This document shows, piece after piece, positions 26,165 to 36,900 of a stretch of 64,000 bases of DNA. Origin of the DNA: Phorcus lineatus (Eukaryota; Mollusca; Gastropoda; Trochida; Trochidae). The stretch is from positions 36,950,054-37,014,053 of the forward strand of contig OV121094.1 of assembly GCA_921293015.1 (NCBI GenBank). The letters run 5' to 3'. How positions within the stretch are numbered: position 1 is the first letter of the stretch; each line of letters opens with the position of its first letter. The notes below the pieces were generated by a model that saw nothing but the letters and a program-made list of their open reading frames with translations, had not been told where the DNA came from and searched no databases. The position numbers and the translations under genes are program-made.

Positions 26165-26478
26165 CATCCTGCTACATAAGCGTAATTAATCCGCTGATCG
26201 AGCTTCTTCCCACATACCCTGATCTCTTTCGAGCCAAATCCCTCGTACGGCTGGCGAGGCTTGGTGTTCGTGGCTGTGCTCGCCTGTTATTGTTTAAGCC
26301 AATGAAATGTCGTTATCCAAAGAGCTTGAAGCTACTCTTTTGAATTTTCCACCCGGGTTGTGTCGCTGTTGCTGGATGCGAGTCGTCTCATTGGCTGGTT
26401 AGAAATCTGGCAATACGAGGCTTTTGGCCTAAAGGATAACAGGGTATATGGAAAGAGCTCGCTCAGCAGATTGAATTG
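26165..26478 (+). mobile_element. MITE copy 2 (CATCCTGC family), 3' flank of ALP1, right end lost
   Basis: The left end (CATCCTGCTACATAAGCG) and the interior match the family. The right inverted repeat decays after CAGATTGAATTG. It starts about 200 bp after the ALP1 stop codon. Confidence 0.85.
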
Positions 26479-28640
26479 AAAACTGTTAAGAATAGTAACA
26501 AATTCTAAATGATAATCTGACATAGGAACTTTTGAACAGTTAAAACAAAAACATTTTCATTAGCTATACATACATAGCATGTGATGGGCATATGCTCTTT
26601 GATTGGTCATAACACGGGTATCGTCTGAACATATCTGTCTTGGATCTCATTAAAGTGTGTATCATATAAGTGGAATATGCCCTTTGTTAAATAATATCTA
26701 CTATTAATTAATAGTAACTTAATTTACTATTAAATTCTTTTTTGATCGAGGATTCATTTTTCTTCTAATCAATGTTTTAAAGGAAGTGACATTAATTCAC
26801 ATCAAAACTGGACTTTCTAATGAAAAATGAACTAAATTGATTATTACTATTTCATTAGATTGTAATTGATTGATGAGAGTATAATTGATTAAATGACTTT
26901 AACAGCCGATACCAGATGTTTCAAAATGCCGTTGGGACTATCTTATTATAAAATAACAAACGGGAAAAAGTTTTTGCAACTTATAACCAAATGTAGCTAT
27001 TTGTAGTATTGTATTCTCTTTTATAGCTAGCTAATTATAAATTTTGTTTATAACACCAAAGCTCATGTCAATCTATCAATCTCACCCTTAATTCAATTCT
27101 TAAAGGCGACAGTACATAATACGAAAGTGCAAAATTATACAATAATACAATGTCACATATATGTCAATGTTATTGTGTTTATACACAATTATGATGTACA
27201 TATTGTTACATATTGTTCTTGCACTTTTCTGATTTCCATAGCTTGGTATATAAACAATGCCTTTTTCTGGATTACGTCATAATTATCATGTGATTACGCT
27301 CTTCGAGGTCTACGTAAATCCTACGTAAATCATTATAATTACTGACATACGAGCGAGACCATGATATAATTAACATGATAATATGATTTAAACATGATTT
27401 TCATAATAAACACGTATCTTTCTATTTATATGGAAAAAAATGCCCTTTTCCATCTAAGAATCATGTGATGAACATCGGAAGTGTGATAGACTAACTCTAA
27501 ACTTTCCTACAGTAACATTTCATAGCTGATTCCCATTATAGTTCTGTGGTTGAAAGCTGAAATTAATAATTCGCATTTAGTGTCAATTTTATTGAGCCAA
27601 TTTTGCTGTTAAATGAATGTAAAAACCATAATTGAAACCCAACATTCTTAAAAATCATAGATTGAAACTTGTTGTGAATAATAGTATCTTTGAAATCTTC
27701 ATACAATTCTTGTGTTCATTTGATCATGTAAGATCATCTTTTCATAACATGGTTAGCCTCGAGTCAATTTCGCTTAGTTGAAAAGTTTAATAACGTCTTT
27801 GTGGGATTTCAACTTTCCCTCGAGTAGATAATCACTATCCACAAACGATAGATACAATTTTGAATTTTAACTCATTATTCGTAGAATAAATTTTAAACTT
27901 CTTTGCTTGTCAAGGTTGCAAGTGGATACATTTCAACCTCCATGAAGAGGTTTCAGAAGTCCCCGTTATGTTTATTATACCCCCACTCACATTTTTATCA
28001 TTTTATCTCTCATTACTATCTTCTAAGTCGTCCTTCATTTTCTTGATATGAAAACAATGGACTTTTTCACATCAGGATTTACCAACTTAGACTTATATGA
28101 CGTATTTATTTTTCAATAATATTCCCCCAAAAAGAATTTTATCCATCGACTGTCTTCAAGAATCGATATGATGATCCAATTATTCTTCTTCAAGAAATTA
28201 ATGATCAAAGACCTAATTTGCATAATTGATGCAAAGTTTGCCAAATTTGTGTCTGCAAAGTATATTTCCATGGTCTCTGATAAGAAAAGAAACTCTTGAT
28301 AGTCAACACATGCATTTCCTAGATTATGTACGTGTACCTTTTGTACTCATCTATGACATAATTTGTTTACTGAATGCAAATTTTACTGATTTATTTTGCC
28401 TGTTTTTGCTTTATCATTTTTATTCAGAGAATCTTTATATTCGAATAATGCATTCACTAGATTATTTAATAGCACCTTTTAATGACAATTTTCATAATGA
28501 CTTAATGATGCACATATTAAAACAATTGCACTGCTTAGATTTGTGTTAGTTTTGAGTTTTGTATTTAATTTTATATTTGTAATAGGCAGTCTGTTTATGG
28601 TTAAATGAGACATCTACCATCTATGTAAGTGACTTGTTTA
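26479..28640. other. Convergent spacer between ALP1 and ALP2, no gene recognised
   Basis: Very AT-rich. A 107-codon frame at 28226-28549 (two loosely similar parts, HFLDYVRVPF and HSLDYLIAPF) has no recognisable domain and no splice support. Confidence 0.5.
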
Positions 28641-28661
28641 AGTGCATTACAAATCTCCAAG

Positions 28662-28806
<145 letters not shown>

Positions 28807-28975
28807 CTACTTTTCAACCAGCTACTTATTCCTATTTGGATAGCACAATGCTTGCTTACACACACAAAAACCTTTTGCAATGTGTGAAATTGAGTTTATC
28901 ACGTGTGAAACCTTATCCGGGTATGTTGAACAGATCGTTTTCACTTGTGTTTTAATGGGTCACGTGTAGTAGAAT
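28807..28975 (+). mobile_element. Interspersed repeat next to microsatellite, copy 2
   Basis: Matches 7288-7450 in reverse orientation and ends GTGTAGTAGAA before a second small GA tract at 28992-29022. Confidence 0.75.
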
Positions 28976-29154
28976 GCTTCGGCACTGAGATAGAGAGAGA
29001 GGGAGGGAGAGAGAGAGAGAGGCTATGAGAGACTATATAAATTCAATTACAACTTATAAAACAGTAATTATACCTTCCATGAGTTCCTTTTCAATACAAT
29101 ATCTACGGTTCATTTACTCAAATTCCAAACCTTGGCTACAAATGCTACCCTTAT

Positions 29155-29317
29155 ACAACACGCGAAGGACATGTACTGTCGAAAACAACATTCTTGATAA
29201 TATTTGGAGTCGAGGATCAAATTCAAATTTAAAATTAAAAGTATTTTTATAGTGATAGTTGTATCAGCTATATCTAGACTGTTGTTTTTGACAGTTCACG
29301 TCCTTCGCGTGCTGTAT
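29155..29317. mobile_element. ~163-bp MITE with ~35-bp inverted repeats
   Basis: Arms ACACGCGAAGGACATG...TGTCGAAAACAACA and TGTTGTTTTTGACA...CACGTCCTTCGCGTG pair with few mismatches. Confidence 0.75.
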
Positions 29318-30160
29318 TAGACACTTGCTGCATAGTTTTCTGAACGTGCAATGTTATACCTATAGTTGAAGGGTTACAGTGACGGCGAGACGACTTGCCT
29401 TCAGAAAAAAAGTAAACAAACATTTCTTGTTAAATGAGTTCTATCGATTTTTTATTAAAAATATAATAAATATTCTAATAATAAAGTAAGGAAGAATTTT
29501 CGTTGACTCCCATTTTAAAACCAATTTTTTACGTGGATACACTCGTGATGTGATATAACGATATCTCGTACTGCTTGCAGTAAAGAAAATATAATTCATG
29601 ATTTAGCGCAATAGGTTTATTACACTCATACGAAGTACAGTTTAGTAAGAAAATGATTAAGATAACATTGCAGATGGGATAATGTCAATGTGACATTCAG
29701 CTCAACTGCATTTTTCTACAATGAATACTTCAATGCTTTGGTAAGGATATGTTTAGATGCAATGAATAGATAAAATTTATCTTGGTTCGCTAATATATAA
29801 GAAAGCCAAACAAACTGAAAATATACCTGAGCCTTAGAGATCCAATGAGACAGGTTGCTATGACTCGATAAAACTTGTCTTTTCAGATCTTTAAAGGGAC
29901 AGATGAATAAAATGACCACACTAGAACATAAAGATTTGCAAGACAATGTTTTTAATCAAAGTATGCATTTTTAAAATGAGCGTACCGCTTTGCGCATCCA
30001 TTTCCCTACCTCAAATGATAAAAGGTATTAACAGAAAAATGGCATACGACGATTGAGTAATCAGGTGTTTCAACCCTCTGTAAAAAACAAATTTGGCATA
30101 AACTAAAGTTTATTGGGTAGAACTTGAAGAATTAGATTTCTCACAATATGTTCTCCTGGA

Positions 30161-30267
30161 CCTGGATTTTCGAAGCTCTCTTAGTGCTAAGATAGCCGTA
30201 AGCCAATGATAATGTATGGTTTACTTACGACGATCATAGTGCTAAGAGAGCTTCGAAAATCTAGGCC
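30161..30267. mobile_element. ~107-bp foldback MITE
   Basis: Left arm GATTTTCGAAGCTCTCTTAG and right arm CTAAGAGAGCTTCGAAAATC form a long hairpin around a short loop. Confidence 0.75.
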
Positions 30268-30997
30268 CTGGTCTTTACAGAGACTCTCAGTGAATTGTTA
30301 AAGATAAATATGCCGAACAAATTAAATGGTGTAATATTATCGTGATGTACCGACTTTTACTGAAAGGTATCATTGTAGTGCTTTTCGTTTTAATACAAGG
30401 GCGATATGACTCAAGCAGAGTTCAGTGGTGGGAACTATTGACCTATAGCTTTGAATGAACACACTTTCATGAACACCAAGAAAGAAAATAAATTTTACAC
30501 ATTAAGAGTATTGTAAGTCAAGAAATATCATATTTATTTAATTATATTTTTCCAATACATCAATCAAATTGACAAAAATTTATTTCAGAAGCAAATATAA
30601 CTAGTTACTGCACCTTAAGCATTTGTACAGGAACAGCAGAAAATCACAGTCATTCATATTCCTACAAAAAGATAGTTAGCTGCACTTCGTATCAGCGTCC
30701 GGTGTTGACATAGAATTATGATCTTGTTTCGATGAGATTAGTACAAAATGTTACAGTTTGAGACAGCATCGGCTAAACTTCACTTGTCCCATATCTCCCT
30801 TTTGTGACAGATTGGAAATGTGAGCCATGTATCCCGTTCTGCGTGATATATAGACAATAAATATCTATATCTTTAAATCGAATCAATCAAAGAAAATAAG
30901 TGGAGAAATATAAGATAATTTAGCGAAATCAAGTAGTCTGTCTTACTGTGTAAAATTTAACTATATAGATTTCCACATTAGAATGACAGAAAGAGCT

Positions 30998-33900
30998 TTA
31001 ACAATACACGTGGAATAAACAGGTAATGATTATAGCAAGAGAAAGGCTGTAGCTATATGTGGATCCGTTAGACTCTGATGGCTCTGTAGGATCCGGCTCG
31101 CAGTGTTTCTTGTTTATCCCTACGCATGATGCGTACGCCATCACGTGTGGAATGTAGTTTTGTTCTTGAACGCCGTGGAACAGATGAGACATGGGTCCGT
31201 GTGCATAAATAGCCACGTCCTCTCCACCGTGTGTCTCACTTGTCTCTGGAACTGCACTCGCAAATCGGTAATTATTGTCAGCTGAAATAAAGTCAAGGGG
31301 GTGTATAAATGCTATTCTACTGAACCATCCGACGAAGATTGCATTTACTTTTGAAGATATGAATTAGGGTTTGACACTGAAGGTAGTCAACACCAAACGA
31401 TTCATTTTTGTTATCGCACGGAACAAGAGTACAAAAACAACAACAACAATAATAATAAATATTAAATAATAAGTAAATTCATATAGCGCATAAACTCCAG
31501 GCACTCAGTGTCTGCTCATAGCGCTGACATAAAAAAAAATTAAAAGTCACTGCAGAATAGATTGGGTTTTGGGGCATAGGATTACAGACTCTAGAATTTT
31601 TGAAAGAGATAGGTTTTCAAGGAACTTTGAATACAGCCAAAGATTCAGAATTCTTGATTTTGATGAGTAAGTCATTCCACAGTGTGCGGCCATGAAGGCA
31701 AATGACCTCTGTCCAAATTTTCTGAGGCGTGTTTTGGGGACTTTGAGGAGGAATTGATCAGCTGATCGCAGTGTTCTGGAGGGTTCATATCTCTCGATGA
31801 GTTCAGTGAGATGTGAAGGGGCAGTCTGGTGTCAGTCTGGTGTCAGAACTTTGTACTGGACTTGTGCTTGGACTGGGAGCCATTGGTGGGAGGTTAGCAC
31901 CGGGGTGATATGTGCAGAGTTCTTTGTTCTCGTAACTATATTCAATCATTGATATAAGGTCGATAGGGTTTATTGAACTCGATTCCACTTCACGAAACTC
32001 AAAATCGTACGTAGTCCTTGTCCGATGTATTGAAATACAATATTCTACATCACCTGAGGCAAAAACACCACCTGGTGTAAATATGTCTCTGAGCTGTAAA
32101 CTGTGCTTGACACAGGTGACATGGACTGTAATGTTACTGTATGGTAAGTGTTCGTAACGAATTTAATCCTCTGATCTCAAGCAAGTGAGCCATTTGTGCA
32201 TGAGACGGTTTTGTGAATGCAAGAATGTGAGAGTCATAAATAAAAGGCCTATATCGCATTCAATTCGTTACGAAAGTTCAACATGGACTACATCATATAA
32301 ACAACGACGGTATCAAGTTCTTGTGTACAACTGAATTATCTAAAAATTTAAAACTGATGATACTTCATGTGATAACCATTTGATTCATGAAGAAATACGG
32401 TACTCGACATCCTGCTACATCAGCGTAATTGAATCCGCTTAATTGAATCCGCTGATCGAGCTCCTCCTATATTTCCTTACTTATTCGGGCCAAATCCCCT
32501 GTAGGGCTGGTGCGGCTTGATGTTCATGGCTGTGCTCACTTTTCATTGTTTCAGCCACTGAAATGTCGTTATCCAAGGCGCTTGAAGATACCTTCTTAAA
32601 CCCAACGGAATTTTCCATGCGGGTTGTGCCGCTGTTGCTGGATGCGAGTCGTCTCATTGGCTGGTTAGATAGCTAGCGATACGAGGCTTTTGGCCTAAAG
32701 GATATTAGTGTATATGGAAGGAGCTCGATCAGCGGATTTACGCTGATGTAGCAGGATGACTGTCTTAATGAAACAAAACTACAAACTAGTGTCCACTCCG
32801 GTCAGGTTCTCACGAAGACCGTACCCGGGTCCGTTTCCGTAGACCAAGGTTGTCTTTGGCATTCCATCCGACGCTAGGCTTGCAAAACCTGCATCAAAAT
32901 AGTAACGTCATTCATAGTCTTCTCCCAATAGAATTTCAGGCAATTGTCCCGAGGTGAATACAGTAACGAAATAACAATCTCCTATTGTTTTATAACCATG
33001 GACTTAAGTGAGACCTGCGTCCAGAATATTTTTGCAATGTAGATTTAATTTATAAGATAGCTGTAACTCTTTACACACATTTATTCGAGTCGATTATCTA
33101 ATCAGAACACATTTATATGTTTTGATAGTTTAATTATTACACACATGTATTCATGTCGTTTTTGTCTAATACATTTTCAGGTTTAGTTTAAATTCACATA
33201 TTTTCGATATTTACTGAGAACATCAAATAAAGTGCTGTGTTAGGCTTCCTTTAGCCAAGTATTTTCGAATCCATTCTCAAATATTCATTTCGAATATTCA
33301 TTTATTCGTGGGTTCGTTTCATCTTTAATTCATCAAATTTTACAGTTATTCGTCAAATATTAATTAAGAACAACGAGTCTCTTAGCTAACTTTTCATTTG
33401 AATACCACATCAGTTGAAGGCACAGCTTCAGTTACGTCTATTTAAGAAATAGAAGACGAGTTGGTCTGCATCTATCGTTGAATAAAACATAGCAGGTAGC
33501 ATAAAACAATCAGGGTGCATCTATCGTTGAATAAAACATAGCAGGGAGCATAAAACACGAAGGGCGCGAAGGGCGCAGCCCTAAGTGTTTTATGCTACCT
33601 GCTATGTTTTATTCAACGATAGATGCACAACAACGAGTTTTCTATTTCTTATATGAGATACCCTTAACAATTACCTGCTTTATATATCAAAATAGTTGAA
33701 AAATTATGGTATTTTTAACAAAAACATTTTGAAAACAATGATGCCTCTCGCCGTAGAACATATTCGGACGAGTGCATTATCATGTATAGGGGTGGGCGCT
33801 CGAATATAAATAGAATCAAATTAAATCAATATGAATTTGAAAATGTCCCCAGGGGATACGTTACGTCTCTAATCCGTGCTTTTCTTTCTCTGCAAACCCA

Positions 33901-36900
33901 CACCTCTCCTTTTGGTTTCGAATCGACAGACGCCCTCACGTTTGATCAATGGACTTGGCCAATATGACGTCATTTGTAACGTTACTTAAATGACGTCATT
34001 AACCTTGCGCATGGTTTATCGTCAAATAAAGCATATCGTCGGTCCCATTGTTACCATTGTTTTAATGCCGTGGGTCTCTTATATAAAAGTATATTCAGGT
34101 CCCTGCATAATTTTTTTGTATTTTTACACAAATTTTGTTATGTGATAAAACACGTGTCAAATATTCACCAAGAATGTCCGCCCCCTTGGCAGGGTAGCCT
34201 GCGATATTGAAGACATGAGAGTGGTCGGCCGTGACTACAAGCAGCGTGTCCTCTTCACTCGTCAGATTCATCGCGACCTCCACCGCCTCATCAAACACCA
34301 CAAGCTCTTGCAGGGCCTTTTTAGCTCTGTTGCCATGGTGACCGTGGTCTATACGTCCACCTTAACATTAAATCAAACTAACATTTTTTCACTATGTATT
34401 GCTCATATAAGTATTATCCTTGAAATACAAGATACATTGAAATAGAAGCTATAAGAACACATTTTTGTTCTTATGGATAGATGATATTCGCCGTAGTAAC
34501 GGGTAAAACTTGATGATTTGCAATACGAATAACTCACCCTCAACCAGCAGAAAAAATCCCTTTGGATTCTTTTGTAGAATACGAATTGCTTTTTCAGTCA
34601 TCTCGGCTAGCGATGGTTCCATTGATGTGTTCCTCTCCAGCTCGTAATCCATGCTGGACGGTTCGAACAAACCTGACACAATAAAATACTTTGCTTTGAT
34701 AAATGCCATTATCTGTGCAATTCCCAACCGTAAAAAATAGTTTTCCCCGACACATATGAAACTGACTGAGGCTTTGCAAATGATTTGTTTTGATGATTGC
34801 ACGCCAACTTTGATTGCTCTTATTAGGGTTTTGTTTAATTTCCACCCCAGAGAGTCCTCGAATTAAAACAGAAGATAAGGTTCGAGCTATCTCTATGGAG
34901 AGAGAATGCATACATAGAATAAATCAATAATTTATGGAACATGCTAACATCAATTATTGTACTGTTTTATACCCGCATGAAAATGGGCTAAGAAGGAATA
35001 TATATTCAATATCATCCTGCTGCATCAGCGTAATTGAATCCGCTGATCGAGCTCCTTCCAGTGTGAAATGTCGTTATCCAAGGAGCTTGAAGCTCCTTGC
35101 TTTTGAATTTTCCATCCGGGTTGTGCCGCTGATACTTGATGCGAGTCGTCTCATTTGCTGGTTAGAAAGCTAGCGTTACGAGGCTTTTGGCCTAAAGTAT
35201 GTAAAGGATATCAGGGTATAAGAAAGGAACTCGATCAGCGGACTCAATTTCTCTGATGTAGCAGGATGATAGTAAGTTGAGTTCACCTAAAAGGTTATCT
35301 GTGGTATCAGGATCAACCGCGTCAAAGTCAGCTTTATTCCAAACATACTCCGCGGTCTCTCCTTTGGCAGTCCTAGCCTGTTTCCATTCCTGGAACATAT
35401 AACAAGACGAGACTCTCACTATGGTAAATCTTTACATAATGCCATAAAATGAAAATAAACCAAAAAAGCATTGTCATTGGAAAATGTATGTTTGGGTCAT
35501 CTGTGAGGTTGCCCAGTGGGTCGACCGTTTTGCAAAGGTGATTATACACTGAATAATAATCTAAATTGAAGCACATATACACTTTATATATCGATGTATC
35601 GATTAATGTTATTGACTTACACTGATGAGATCCCTGCCGTCAGTGCGATGATGTGAGCTGTTAGTTCCAGTCTCGGGATCTGTCTCGTTGTCTAGAAGGA
35701 AATATCGTCTCCCTCCTCCCATGGCAACCTACAGCATAAGATGCCGGTCATCGTTTGGTACAACGTGGTCATGTGATAAAAAGGCAGTCTCAGGCATTCA
35801 AATACTCTCATTTCGGAATTTACTTCGATCTTTTTAACTCCATGGGTTACTATGTGTAATCCAAGTACATATAGTTTGGTCGACTTTTTTATAATTTACC
35901 GTCATGTAAATCAAAAACTGTAATGGTGTTACTTTACACAGTGCTTTATTTAAAACAGTTCAGATCGTAAATAGCTAGTATCCTTTACGCCAACACTTGC
36001 TGGTTCAGACCAATTTTCTTCTCCACTAATGTTTTGGCAGCGTCTTTTTAGATTAACCCGAAAATTGGTTGAAAATGTTTTTACCTGCATGTCGATATTT
36101 TCTACAAGCTGCATGGCGATATCTTTGCACTGGCCCGCAAAGCCTGCATCCGCAATGTCTCTCTCCCCCTCCCAACCCCTGGTAGCCGAGTGGGCGTAAC
36201 CTGCTGCGGGGGTGGCGTGGGTCACACGTGTCGTCGTCACAAACCCAACAGACTTACCTGGAAAATGGTATTTGTTTGAGTAATTATTAGCGGATTCATG
36301 GTGGGAACGTGTTTTTGAGTGTTTATCTGGTGCAGAGAATTTTCAATTTCTTAATGTCAGATGCTATTTTAGAATAAACTCCAGAAAGATCAGTGAATAA
36401 AGGATCGGACATAATACAACATTACATACGCTTTTTTAAATGCACGAATAAAGAATTTGTTTGCTTGCTTCCTCAAAGCATTCCACTTCTCAGTTCCCTA
36501 CAAATATCTCCCTAACAATGCTCCATGATTGTTCAAATATTTAGAAAGTTCACACGCCAATGTTCTTTCCTTCACAATCTTACTCACCCTCATCGCGGGA
36601 CCATTTCAGAATAGATGTGACGGTACCATTCTCTTGGCTTCCACATTCATACCGAGGCACGGATTGGTCAACTCCGAGAGTTCCGTAGTTAGCTTTGACC
36701 CCGCAGAGAAACGCTGTGGCGGTACCGGCGGAGTCGGGTGTCTGTCTGTCTGTATTGTATGTCTGGACACAAATATTGTGAATGACCTCAACAATGGATT
36801 TCTCTTCATAATGCATGCAGAATATCTAAAGTATAGATCACATAGAGCCATGTGTCATCGTTGAATCACTCATAATTAACCTACACAGTGCCAGGGAATT

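Noticed and set aside
28226..28549. 107-aa frame between the ALP genes
   Set aside because: AT-rich, no family resemblance and no supporting signals; could be chance or an old transposon remnant.
35621..35728. Frameshift in ALP2 exon 5
   Set aside because: Re-reading the bases gives exactly 108 nt, in phase with both neighbours and with ALP1.
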